Below are positions 26,034 to 34,466 of a stretch of DNA of 64,000 nucleotides, in pieces (position 1 is the stretch's first letter; every line of letters starts with the position of its first letter). Under the pieces are notes generated by a model. It searched no databases, was not told where the DNA came from, and saw only the letters and a list, made by a program, of their open reading frames with translations. Source of the DNA: Vreelandella aquamarina (GTDB lineage Bacteria > Pseudomonadota > Gammaproteobacteria > Pseudomonadales > Halomonadaceae); NCBI RefSeq assembly GCF_900110265.1, contig NZ_FODB01000004.1, positions 1 through 64,000 on the forward strand. Reading direction: 5' to 3'. Both the position numbers and the translations under genes were made by a program.

Positions 26034-26384
26034 TTATTTTAGCATTTTCAAGTACTGGCGCAGCACTTCGGCATTGTTATGTCGCTCTTCTTTAGAGGCA
26101 AATACTAAAGTGACACGCTCTTTCCTGGCACGTTGTGCAAGGCCACGAAGGGCCTCGCGATAGGGAGTTAACTCTTTGAGATAGCGTCGGCGGAAGTCAT
26201 TCCAGCCGAGTGAGCCGTTATGAAATGCTTTGCGAAGTTCGCTGCTCGGTGCGACTTCCTTACGCCACTCATCAATTTTGGCTGCTTCCTTGGATACCCC
26301 ACGCGGCCAGATTCCGTCGACTAAGACACGATAACCATCCTTATTGTGAGGAGAGTCGTAGGCACGTTTCAATTCGATACTCAT
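26034..26384 (-). CDS. DUF488 protein (YeaO type)
   Basis: A 116-residue protein behind GAGGTAACG. It follows the family closely: MSIELKRAYDSPHNKDGYRVLVDGIWPRGVSKEAA, IDEWRKEVAPSSELRKAF, FRRRYLKEL, and VTLVFASKEERHNNAEVL. It is the better preserved of two DUF488 copies in the window. It is 69 bases downstream of Yip1 copy B on the same strand, so the two are probably co-transcribed. Function unknown. Confidence 0.88.
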   Translation of the reverse strand: MSIELKRAYDSPHNKDGYRVLVDGIWPRGVSKEAAKIDEWRKEVAPSSELRKAFHNGSLGWNDFRRRYLKELTPYREALRGLAQRARKERVTLVFASKEERHNNAEVLRQYLKMLK

Positions 26385-26453
26385 CGTTACCTCGTTTGCA
26401 CTGGGTTGCCCTATAAACTTAGCGAGTGATTAGCTCCCATCACTACCTAAACT

Positions 26454-27020
26454 TTAGTAAGCCCAAACAATAGCCATCAACAAGCCCCATGCCAGCAACC
26501 CTGCGGCCATAACGGTGTAAGTAACAGACATCGTTGTTACGTCATTCGTTGAGCGCTCACATAGAGCCTGAAGGCCGTGATAGACCAAGCTACAAGAGGT
26601 ACCCAATGCCACCATAACAACCATGGCATTGAAGAGCAGGCTGGGTACCAGCAGAGCGATCGTAGCAAACCATAATGGCAGTGGTGCTAAGGCCGCCACC
26701 AGATAAGCGTCGTGGTAGCTCATTGAGAGTTCGCGATTGCTATTGACTACTGCATGAATCAGCCAGCCCATCAAGAAGAAGGTAAGCAGCTCGGCCAAGA
26801 ACAAGATAGTAGTGATGAAGCGCCACTGGCGGTCAGCGAAGCCCGGAGCGAAGCTATCTCCGTAGTGGGTAGCCGCGTAATAGAGCAGTACAGGAGGTAG
26901 CAACGACATGGGCAGCACGACGCACCAGGCCAGAGTGGCGATTGAAGGGTGGCGTTGTTGGATGTGTTTCCATCTCTTCAAGTGGGAAAAGGGTAGCTGA
27001 ATAATACTGAGGAGAGTCAT
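26454..27020 (-). CDS. Yip1-family inner-membrane protein, copy B
   Basis: A 188-residue protein with five hydrophobic segments and the same layout and many identical blocks as copy A at 16170-16736 (LPMSLLPPV, WRFITTI, LAPLPL, LVPSLLFN, YHGLQALC). Its promoter carries the perfect palindrome at 27064-27080. It leads a probable two-gene operon with the DUF488 gene. Confidence 0.82.
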   Translation of the reverse strand: MTLLSIIQLPFSHLKRWKHIQQRHPSIATLAWCVVLPMSLLPPVLLYYAATHYGDSFAPGFADRQWRFITTILFLAELLTFFLMGWLIHAVVNSNRELSMSYHDAYLVAALAPLPLWFATIALLVPSLLFNAMVVMVALGTSCSLVYHGLQALCERSTNDVTTMSVTYTVMAAGLLAWGLLMAIVWAY

Positions 27021-27063
27021 TATCTAGCCTCGAGGTTAGTGGAGGTCGTGGTTTATTTTTTAA

Positions 27064-27080
27064 ATATCATACTATGATAT
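27064..27080. promoter_or_regulatory. Perfect palindrome upstream of Yip1 copy B
   Basis: ATATCATA-C-TATGATAT is a perfect 17-bp palindrome 44 bases upstream of the Yip1 start, the same place and nearly the same sequence as at 16776-16792. It is probably an operator for a dimeric regulator such as the MarR protein at 16864. Confidence 0.65.
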
Positions 27081-27341
27081 TATGTTTAAGATTTAGGACT
27101 TAATGAAGGTTCTGTCAAGCGAGCCTGGCTCTCATATGGCTAAAGGAGCACAGCAAACTGGGTAGCTCTGCAAACGTCACTAGCCGGAATTAAGTTATCT
27201 ACTGAAAGAGTCCGGTCTTATTGGATCGTCGAAAATGACCTGAAGGATGGGTTTTTCTTAACGTGCAGGGTGGTTTGGTTTGGTTTGGTTTGGCTTGCTG
27301 ACGCTTCTAGCTTCTTAACTGCTTCATTGAGCTAATACAAG
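27081..27341. other. Gene-free stretch between Yip1 copy B and hmp
   Basis: About 260 bases. It contains the (TTTGG)n tract at 27271-27293 but no credible reading frame. The stretch 27201-27260 does not match any element I recognise. Confidence 0.5.
27271..27293 (+). repeat. Pentanucleotide repeat TGG(TTTGG)4
   Basis: Four uninterrupted TTTGG units after a TGG give five GG pairs spaced by TTT. On this strand that fits a two-layer G-quadruplex. It lies in non-coding DNA downstream of hmp. Confidence 0.85.
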
Positions 27342-27368
27342 GCGGCCCCAGTTATACTACTGGGGCCA
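27342..27368 (-). terminator. Hairpin after hmp
   Basis: GGCCCCAGT and ACTGGGGCC (with an extra A/T pair) form a strong stem eight bases after the hmp stop codon. The T run after it is poor (GCCTTGTATT), so termination may be weak or the hairpin may protect the mRNA end. Confidence 0.6.
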
Positions 27369-27375
27369 TCCATTA

Positions 27376-28548
27376 TCAGGTTGCGTTGAGGGGGCGCGAG
27401 GGGCCAAAGTGCTCAAAGTGTCGGCGATCCTCATCAACACCCAGCTCCGACAGGGCTCTGTTAATCGCTGTCATGAATCCTTGAGGTCCGACGAAATAGC
27501 AGCGTGTCTTAAGGTCTGACAGGTAGTGAGCTAATAAGCTGCGGTCGATACGGCCAATATGTTCGGCTTCGTTACCGCGCTCATGAATACGGACAGCTTT
27601 AAGATGTTGAGGATACTCGCTCTTCAGCTCCTCTAATTCGCCTTTAAAGGCCTGGTGGTCGGCATCCAGGGCAGCGTGTAGATAGATGACTTGCCGCCCA
27701 AGAGATAAGGCATGGCGCGCCATGGGGAGCAAGGGAGTTTGACCAACGCCGCCGCTGGCAAGCAGTAGAGGCTCATCACCTTCAATCAGCGTCAGATCAC
27801 CTGCTGGCGGTAACAGCTCCAAGATATCGCCTGGTTTTAAAACATCGTGGAAATGACAGCTGACTTGGCCCTGTTCTTCGCGCTTGATCGAAATACGGTA
27901 GCTTCGACCGTTCGGTGTGTCCGAAAGGCTGTAATGCCGATAGACCAATTCGTCGTTAATAGTCAAACGTACGCCGATATACTGCCCGGGCTCGTGGTTA
28001 GCCACGCGGCCCCCATCTTCGGGCTCAAGGATAAACGAGCGAATTAAAGTACTTTCCTGCTGGGTACTGGCAATCTTGAAACGGCGTGTGCCGCGCCATC
28101 CGCCCGGGCGCTGCTCAAACTCACGATAGCGCTGGTCTTCGAGGTCAATTAACAGGGCGGCAAGCTCGTTATATAGAGCGCCCCATGCATCGGCGATTTC
28201 CGGGGTGACAGCTTCACCCAGCACTTCGCCAATCGCTGCCAGCAGGCATTCGCCAACAATAGGGTACTGCTCGGGAAGAATGCCTAGAGAGACGTGTTTG
28301 CTGACCACAACATCCAGAGTAGCCCGCGCCTGAGCTGGATTACTGCGTAGTTGCACATAGGCCAACACGGCGTTGGCCAGGGCACGGGGCTGACCACCGC
28401 TTTGCTGATGAACCTCATTAAAGAGGGGCTTGACCTCTGGGTAACGGGTAAACATCAGCGGATAGAAGCGCTGTGTAATCGCATTCAGGTGTTCGGCCAC
28501 GACGGGAGCTGTCGCGTTGATCAGCTTTTCCTGCTCATGTGTTAGCAC
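27376..28548 (-). CDS. hmp: Flavohaemoglobin, nitric oxide dioxygenase
   Basis: A 390-residue protein. The globin domain (1-140) has the proximal His in VSKHVSLGI and distal-side residues in RFYPLMF. The FAD domain has RHYSLSDTPNGRSYRISIKR, and the NAD domain has LLASGGVGQTPLLPMARHAL and CYFVGPQGFM. It oxidises NO to nitrate using O2 and NADPH in the cytoplasm. It is divergent from nnrS, and a strong NsrR-like box sits 21 bases upstream of the start, so NO-responsive control is likely. Confidence 0.96.
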   Translation of the reverse strand: MLTHEQEKLINATAPVVAEHLNAITQRFYPLMFTRYPEVKPLFNEVHQQSGGQPRALANAVLAYVQLRSNPAQARATLDVVVSKHVSLGILPEQYPIVGECLLAAIGEVLGEAVTPEIADAWGALYNELAALLIDLEDQRYREFEQRPGGWRGTRRFKIASTQQESTLIRSFILEPEDGGRVANHEPGQYIGVRLTINDELVYRHYSLSDTPNGRSYRISIKREEQGQVSCHFHDVLKPGDILELLPPAGDLTLIEGDEPLLLASGGVGQTPLLPMARHALSLGRQVIYLHAALDADHQAFKGELEELKSEYPQHLKAVRIHERGNEAEHIGRIDRSLLAHYLSDLKTRCYFVGPQGFMTAINRALSELGVDEDRRHFEHFGPSRPLNAT

Positions 28549-28568
28549 TGTTAATCCCTCGGTATATT

Positions 28569-28591
28569 AAGAAGTATTTAAAATGAATCTT
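28569..28591. promoter_or_regulatory. NsrR-like box upstream of hmp
   Basis: The left half AAGAAGTATTT and right half AAATGAATCTT, separated by one base, form an 11-1-11 inverted repeat close to the NsrR consensus (AAGATGYATTT half-sites). It lies just upstream of hmp, where a repressor would block transcription; nsrR is encoded 1.4 kb away. Confidence 0.75.
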
Positions 28592-28620
28592 AATGCGACG
28601 AGTCTGTAAATGCTAGCCAT

Positions 28621-28643
28621 AAGATGTATTTTTGATGCATGTC
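28621..28643. promoter_or_regulatory. Second NsrR-like box, on the nnrS side
   Basis: The left half AAGATGTATTT is an exact consensus half-site; the right half TGATGCATGTC is poorer. It lies 64 bases before nnrS, so the divergent hmp/nnrS promoter may have one box per gene. Confidence 0.55.
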
Positions 28644-28706
28644 ATGGTCTTTGTTGATAGCTAGGCGCACAATCATATTTCCAAGTAATTTAGTCGGGAT
28701 TAAACC

Positions 28707-29918
28707 ATGCCAACGACCACCTCATCCCAGCCTGCTTCTAAGCTTGAGAATCTGCCATTAATGCGCCTGGCTTTTCGGCCCTTCTTTCTATTGGCCGCGC
28801 TGTTTAGTGTGGCCTCCCTATTGGTGTGGTTGGGCTTCTGGCATGGCAGTATTTTGCTGCGCCCTTATGGCGGCCTGGTGTTCTGGCATCAGCATGAAAT
28901 GTTGTTTGGTTTTGCTGCGTCTGTGGTAGCGGGATTTTTACTGACTGCTGTGCGCAACTGGACCGGATTGCCGAGCTTAAGCGGCGCGCCGCTAATGGGT
29001 CTGGTGGTGTTATGGCTATTGGGCAGGGTGCTGATGGCTTTCCCCTTGGATTTGCCGGGGTGGCTGCTGCTGGCGGTTGATCTTGCGTTTCTGCCGGTGG
29101 TCGCCATTGTGATGGCGCGTCTGGTCATCACTGCAAAGCGGTGGCGCAACTTGATCTTTATACCCGTGCTGCTGCTGTTTGCCACGGCTAATCTGGCGAT
29201 GCACTTAGGGGTGATTCAGGGTGACGCCGAGCTTATCCGCCAAGCCGCCTACTTAGCCGTGCTGTTAATCACACTGATGATGACAGTCGTTGGCGGACGC
29301 GTGATTGGCATGTTTACTGCGAACCGTTTGGGACGCACCAAACCTGAACCTATTGCTTTACTTGAAGGAGTGACGCTGGCTAGCACGGCTGGGGTTGTCG
29401 TGCTGCAGTTGATTATCATGCTGGATGTTGCCATTCCTGCGTCATTAATCGGCGGGGTGATGCTCTTAGCGGCGTTGGCCAATACTGTTCGCATGGCGCG
29501 CTGGGGTGGGCTGCACAGCTGGCGCGAACCTTTACTTTGGGGACTCCACGGTAGCTACGTCTGCATCCCGTTAGGGCTAATCATGTGGGTCTTGGCACTA
29601 ATGGGGCTGATACGCACAGAACTAGCTATACATGCCCTGACCATTGGTGGCATGGGTGCCATGATGCTGGCCATGATGGCCAGGGTTTCGCTAGGTCATA
29701 CAGGCCGCCCCATACGCACCTTGCCCGGTATGGGTGTGGCGCTGGGCTTAATGCTAATAGCCGCCCTGGTGCGCTCACCCGTCTTGGCGATATTTCCCCA
29801 GATTACCCACTGGACCTACACGCTAAGCATTATCTTCTGGTGTGTAGCCTACGCAATATTCCTAGTGCATTACACTTGGCCGTTAATGCAGGCGCGAGTC
29901 GACGGACAGGATGGCTAG
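28707..29918 (+). CDS. nnrS: NnrS family haem- and copper-associated membrane protein
   Basis: A 403-residue protein with about twelve hydrophobic segments. The NnrS signatures are present: LAFRPFFLLAALFSVASLL, FWHQHEMLFGFAASVVAGFL, TAVRNWTGLP, VGGRVIGMFTANR, and HALTIGGMGAMMLAMMARVS followed by LGHTGR. The conserved His residues may bind haem. NnrS helps cells resist nitrosative stress, notably by protecting iron pools and metabolism from NO. It is divergent from hmp with NsrR boxes between. Confidence 0.94.
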   Translation: MPTTTSSQPASKLENLPLMRLAFRPFFLLAALFSVASLLVWLGFWHGSILLRPYGGLVFWHQHEMLFGFAASVVAGFLLTAVRNWTGLPSLSGAPLMGLVVLWLLGRVLMAFPLDLPGWLLLAVDLAFLPVVAIVMARLVITAKRWRNLIFIPVLLLFATANLAMHLGVIQGDAELIRQAAYLAVLLITLMMTVVGGRVIGMFTANRLGRTKPEPIALLEGVTLASTAGVVVLQLIIMLDVAIPASLIGGVMLLAALANTVRMARWGGLHSWREPLLWGLHGSYVCIPLGLIMWVLALMGLIRTELAIHALTIGGMGAMMLAMMARVSLGHTGRPIRTLPGMGVALGLMLIAALVRSPVLAIFPQITHWTYTLSIIFWCVAYAIFLVHYTWPLMQARVDGQDG

Positions 29919-29924
29919 TGAGTG

Positions 29925-30371
29925 CTAAGCGCTGACAGTAGGAATGCGCATAAGTTGCGCCAGTTGAGAGCGTTGATTGCCCAGGAGGTCGGCCAACGTA
30001 TAGTGGTCGAGCACACCTAGAAATGCTGACAGTGCATCATTAAGAATCGGTTGAAGGCGACATGCCGGTGTAATGATGCAGGCGTTGTCGCTATGAAAGC
30101 ACTCCACTAACGCCATGTCGTTTTCCATCTCGCGTACCAGCTCGCCTAACCCAATGGTTGCAGGATCACGTGTCAGCAGTAAGCCGCCATTCTTGCCACG
30201 AATAGCGGTAACGTAGTTCTTTTGACTCAGCTCCTGCACGATTTTCATCAAATGATTGCGTGAGATATTAAACGTCTCGGCAATTTCATTAATCGTAGAG
30301 CGCTCCTCCCCCTTGGTAGCAAGAAATATCAATACGCGTATCGAATAATCGGTGAATCGGGTGAGATGCAT
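29925..30371 (-). CDS. nsrR: NO-sensing repressor NsrR (Rrf2 family)
   Basis: A 148-residue protein. It has the Rrf2 winged helix (MHLTRFTDYSIRVLIFLA, INEIAETFNISRNHLMKIVQ-EL, IRGKNGGLLL) and three Cys in ECFHSDNACIITPAC that ligate a [4Fe-4S] cluster in NsrR. NO damages the cluster and releases repression. It is convergent with nnrS (six bases apart). Its likely local targets are hmp and nnrS, whose promoters carry matching boxes. Confidence 0.95.
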   Translation of the reverse strand: MHLTRFTDYSIRVLIFLATKGEERSTINEIAETFNISRNHLMKIVQELSQKNYVTAIRGKNGGLLLTRDPATIGLGELVREMENDMALVECFHSDNACIITPACRLQPILNDALSAFLGVLDHYTLADLLGNQRSQLAQLMRIPTVSA

Positions 30372-30683
30372 GGAGTGCGTTTTGCTCCGAGAGTAATTCA
30401 GCTATAAAAAGTATGTTGTATGAATGTTCAGTGAGTTGCAATGTAAACGTGATTGAAGGCCTGCGAGCCTATCCAGCCTTGCTACAGCAAGCATTCGCGC
30501 ACGGTGTAATTTCAACAGTGCCAACCGTCTATTCCTTTACGTTGGCCGCTCTATCACCTTGGGGGTAGATAGGGTGTATATGGAGGTAATCACGCAGTAA
30601 TTCGCTTGTCGATCACGCAGAATCCACTCCATGGAACCCGCACTGTCGGGTATGCAAATTTCCGAGGAGCCTGGAGATCGACC
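30372..30683. promoter_or_regulatory. nsrR-narG divergent promoter region
   Basis: This 312-base gap must contain the promoters of nsrR and narGHJI. I found no canonical FNR/Anr site (TTGAT-N4-ATCAA) and no clean NarL 7-2-7 pair. Single heptamer-like TACCTCC appears near 30582-30588 on the minus strand. GGAG at 30671-30674 is the narG ribosome binding site. Confidence 0.5.
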
Positions 30684-33600
30684 ATGAGTCACTTCATAGA
30701 TCGGCTGAATTTCTTCCGCAAGTCCCGCGAGCCTTTTGCCAACGAACACGGTGAACTACGCAGCGAATCCCGCCAGTGGGAAGATAGTTATCGTGCCCGC
30801 TGGCAGCACGACAAAGTGGTACGCAGCACCCACGGGGTGAACTGCACCGGTTCATGTAGCTGGAAAATCTACGTTAAGAACGGTTTGGTTACCTGGGAAA
30901 CCCAGCAGACCGACTATCCGCGCACCCGTCCTGATCTGCCTAACCATGAACCGCGTGGCTGCCCACGCGGTGCCAGCTACTCCTGGTATCTGTACAGCGC
31001 CAACCGACTCAAGTACCCCTTAGTGCGCAAGCCGCTGCTGGCGCTATGGCGCGAAGCACTCAAGGCGAATCCCGACCCGGTGGATGCCTGGGCGTCGATT
31101 GTCGAAGACCCCGCCAAGACCAAGCAGTACAAGCGTGCCCGCGGTATGGGCGGCTTCGTGCGCGGTAATTGGGACGAGCTCAATGAGCTGGTCGCGGCCT
31201 CGAACGTCTACACCGCCAAGCAGTATGGCCCCGACCGGATCATTGGCTTTTCGCCGATTCCCGCCATGTCGATGGTCAGCTACGCGGCGGGTAGCCGTTA
31301 TTTGTCGCTGATTGGCGGCGTCTGCATGAGCTTCTACGACTGGTACTGCGACTTGCCGCCAGCCTCACCAATGACCTGGGGCGAGCAGACCGACGTACCT
31401 GAGTCCGCTGACTGGTACAACTCCGGCTACATTATCGCCTGGGGCTCCAACGTGCCCCAGACGCGTACCCCGGACGCCCACTTCTTTACCGAAGTGCGCT
31501 ACAAGGGCACCAAGACGGTCTCGATCACCCCGGATTACGCCGAAGTCTCCAAACTCACCGACGAGTGGCTGTCCGCCAAACAGGGCACCGATGCCGCCCT
31601 GGCCATGGCCATGGGCCATGTCATCCTCAAAGAGTTCCACCTTGAGAACCCCAGTGCTTACTTCACCGACTATGTGCGCCGCTATACCGACATGCCATTC
31701 CTGGTGGAGCTGGAAGTGCGTGAAGATGGCAGCTTCGCACCAGGCCGCCAACTGCGTGCCAGTGATTTTGATGCTGCCCTGGGCCAGGAAAACAATCCCG
31801 AGTGGAAAACCGTTGCCTGGGACGAAACCCGTGACCAGCTGGTGGTACCACGCGGTTCCATCGGTTTCCGTTGGGGGGAAACCGGTGACGAAGTGGGCAA
31901 GTGGAACCTGGAATCGCTGGACGCCGCTGGCACTGAAATCAAGCCGTTGCTAAGCCTGGCCAACCACCACGATAGCGTTGCGCGCGTGGCGTTCCCTTAC
32001 TTCGGCGGTATCGAGCACGAGCACTTTGAGCACGTTAAAGGGGCGGGTGTCGGCGCGGCTGACGACCTACTGTTCCACAATTTGCCCGCCAAACGCTTAA
32101 AGAGAGCCGATGGCAGCGAAATGCTGGCGGTCACCGTTTTTGATCTGATGTGTGCCAACTACGGTATCGACCGTGGCTTTGCCGGCGACGGCGAAGATGA
32201 TGGCGCGACCTCGTTTGATCAGATTCGCCCCTATACCCCCGCGTGGCAGGAGAAAATCACCGGTGTCCCAGCAGAGCAGTGCACCCGCATTGCCCGTGAA
32301 TTTGCCGACAACGCCCATAAAACCAACGGTCGTAGCATGATCATCGTCGGTGCCGGTATGAACCACTGGTACCACATGGACATGAACTACCGCGGCCTGA
32401 TCAACATGCTGGTCATGTGCGGCTGCATCGGTCAGAGCGGTGGCGGCTGGGCTCACTATGTGGGTCAGGAAAAACTGCGCCCGCAGACGGGCTGGACGCC
32501 GTTAGCCTTTGGCCTTGATTGGCAGCGTCCGCCGCGTCATATGAACTCCACCTCGTTCTTCTATAACCACTCCTCCCAGTGGCGCTACGAGAAGCTTGAG
32601 ATTAAAGAAATTCTTTCGCCGTTGGCCAAGGCCGAGGATTACCCCGGTAGCCTGATCGACTTTAACGTGCGCGCTGAGCGTATGGGCTGGCTGCCGTCAG
32701 CACCTCAACTGGACGCTAACCCGCTGCGCCTGGCGAAAAAAGCTGAAGCCGCGGGTATGTCTACCGCCGACTATGCGGTTCAGCAGCTCAAGAGCGGCGA
32801 ACTGCGCTTTGCCGCAGAAGACCCGGACGCGCCAGAGAACTTCCCGCGCAATATGTTCATCTGGCGCTCCAACCTGCTGGGCAGTTCCGGTAAGGGCCAT
32901 GAGTATATGCTCAAGTACCTGCTGGGTACTCGTCACGGTATTCAGGGTAAAGACCTGGGCGACTTCGGTGGCCAGAAGCCCGAAGAAGTGGTATGGCGTG
33001 ACGAGGCGCCGGAAGGCAAGATCGACCTGCTGGTGACGCTGGATTTCCGCATGTCCACCACCTGCCTCTACTCGGATATCGTGCTGCCCACGGCGACCTG
33101 GTATGAGAAGGACGACCTTAACACTTCTGACATGCACCCCTTTATTCACCCCTTGACTGCCGCCACCGACCCGGCCTGGGAATCGCGCAGCGACTGGGAT
33201 ATTTACAAGGGTATTGCCAAGGCGTTTTCCAAGGTGTGTGTAGGCCACCTGGGCGAAGAGACCGACCTGGTCACGCTACCGATGCAGCACGACTCGCCAG
33301 GAGAGTTGGCCCAGCCGGCGGTGATGGATTGGAAGAAGGGCGAATGCGCGCCGATTCCCGGCAAGACCATGCCGTCGCTGATTGAAGTCAAGCGTAACTA
33401 TCCCGAAACCTATGAGCGCTTCACCTCAGTAGGGCCGTTGCTGGAAAGCATCGGTAACGGTGGCAAGGGCATCGCCTGGAATACCGATGCTGAAGTCGAG
33501 CTGCTGGGCAAACTCAACCATCGCAAGTTGGATGGCCCACATAAAGGCCGCCCATTGATCGACAGCGCTATCGATGCCGCTGAGATGATTCTGACCCTGG

Positions 33601-34466
33601 CACCGGAAACCAACGGCGCCGTGGCAGTAAAAGCGTGGGATGCACTCTCCAAAATTACCGGGCGTGATCACACGCATTTGGCTAGGCCCAAACACGAAGA
33701 GAAAATTCGCTTTCGCGATATCGTCGCTCAGCCGCGCAAGATCATTTCCAGCCCGACCTGGTCCGGCCTAGAGGATGAGCACGTCTCCTATAACGCCGGT
33801 TACACCAATGTTCACGAGCTGATTCCCTGGCGCACCGTGAGTGGACGTCAGCAGTTCTATCAGGATCATGCCTGGATGCGCGCTTTCGGCGAAAGCCTGC
33901 TGGTCTATCGCCCGCCCATCGATACCAAGGCAGCCAAAGGCTTCACGCTGCCCGCCGACAATGGTTTCAAGAGCAAGGCGCTGAACTTCCTCACGCCGCA
34001 CCAGAAGTGGGGCATTCACTCCACTTACTCCGACAATCTGCTGATGTTGACGCTCAACCGCGGCGGCCCGGTGGTGTGGCTCTCCGAGGCGGATGCAGCC
34101 GAGATCGATATCGAGGACAACGACTGGATCGAGGTCTACAACGCCAACGGCTCGATTGCCGCGCGGGCAGTGGTCAGCCAGCGGGTCAAGGCGGGTATGG
34201 TGATGATGTACCATGCCCAGGAACGCAACGTAAACGTTCCTGGCTCTGAGATAACCGGTACACGGGGCGGTATCCACAACTCGGTCACCCGTGTTTGCCC
34301 CAAGCCCACCCATATGATCGGCGGCTACGCGCAGCTCTCTTACAGTTTTAATTACTACGGCACCGTCGGCTCAAACCGCGATGAGTTCGTGTTAGTGCGC
34401 AAGATGAAACACGTTGACTGGCTGGATGGTGAAGGCAATGACAGCGTTCAGGAGGCCGTGAAATGA
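30684..34466 (+). CDS. narG: Respiratory nitrate reductase alpha subunit
   Basis: A 1260-residue protein, the normal NarG length. Start at 30684 (MSHFIDRLNFFRKSREPFAN) behind GGAG; 26 earlier codons are non-coding. The FS0 cluster motif is intact (HGVNCTGSCSWK, then HEPRGCPRG), as is the bis-MGD molybdenum ligand region NVPQTRTPDAHFF and the C-terminal HMIGGYAQLSYSFNYYGT. It reduces nitrate to nitrite on the cytoplasmic side, receiving electrons from NarH. No Tat signal, as usual. It overlaps narH by four bases (ATGA). Confidence 0.98.
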   Translation: MSHFIDRLNFFRKSREPFANEHGELRSESRQWEDSYRARWQHDKVVRSTHGVNCTGSCSWKIYVKNGLVTWETQQTDYPRTRPDLPNHEPRGCPRGASYSWYLYSANRLKYPLVRKPLLALWREALKANPDPVDAWASIVEDPAKTKQYKRARGMGGFVRGNWDELNELVAASNVYTAKQYGPDRIIGFSPIPAMSMVSYAAGSRYLSLIGGVCMSFYDWYCDLPPASPMTWGEQTDVPESADWYNSGYIIAWGSNVPQTRTPDAHFFTEVRYKGTKTVSITPDYAEVSKLTDEWLSAKQGTDAALAMAMGHVILKEFHLENPSAYFTDYVRRYTDMPFLVELEVREDGSFAPGRQLRASDFDAALGQENNPEWKTVAWDETRDQLVVPRGSIGFRWGETGDEVGKWNLESLDAAGTEIKPLLSLANHHDSVARVAFPYFGGIEHEHFEHVKGAGVGAADDLLFHNLPAKRLKRADGSEMLAVTVFDLMCANYGIDRGFAGDGEDDGATSFDQIRPYTPAWQEKITGVPAEQCTRIAREFADNAHKTNGRSMIIVGAGMNHWYHMDMNYRGLINMLVMCGCIGQSGGGWAHYVGQEKLRPQTGWTPLAFGLDWQRPPRHMNSTSFFYNHSSQWRYEKLEIKEILSPLAKAEDYPGSLIDFNVRAERMGWLPSAPQLDANPLRLAKKAEAAGMSTADYAVQQLKSGELRFAAEDPDAPENFPRNMFIWRSNLLGSSGKGHEYMLKYLLGTRHGIQGKDLGDFGGQKPEEVVWRDEAPEGKIDLLVTLDFRMSTTCLYSDIVLPTATWYEKDDLNTSDMHPFIHPLTAATDPAWESRSDWDIYKGIAKAFSKVCVGHLGEETDLVTLPMQHDSPGELAQPAVMDWKKGECAPIPGKTMPSLIEVKRNYPETYERFTSVGPLLESIGNGGKGIAWNTDAEVELLGKLNHRKLDGPHKGRPLIDSAIDAAEMILTLAPETNGAVAVKAWDALSKITGRDHTHLARPKHEEKIRFRDIVAQPRKIISSPTWSGLEDEHVSYNAGYTNVHELIPWRTVSGRQQFYQDHAWMRAFGESLLVYRPPIDTKAAKGFTLPADNGFKSKALNFLTPHQKWGIHSTYSDNLLMLTLNRGGPVVWLSEADAAEIDIEDNDWIEVYNANGSIAARAVVSQRVKAGMVMMYHAQERNVNVPGSEITGTRGGIHNSVTRVCPKPTHMIGGYAQLSYSFNYYGTVGSNRDEFVLVRKMKHVDWLDGEGNDSVQEAVK

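Noticed and set aside
30372-30683. Possible FNR/Anr and NarL sites before narG
   Set aside because: No sequence fits TTGAT-N4-ATCAA and the single heptamer-like bases have no partner, so no site is claimed.
32097-32456. Long antisense frames within narG and narH
   Set aside because: They are by-products of the GC-rich codon pattern of very well conserved genes on the other strand.
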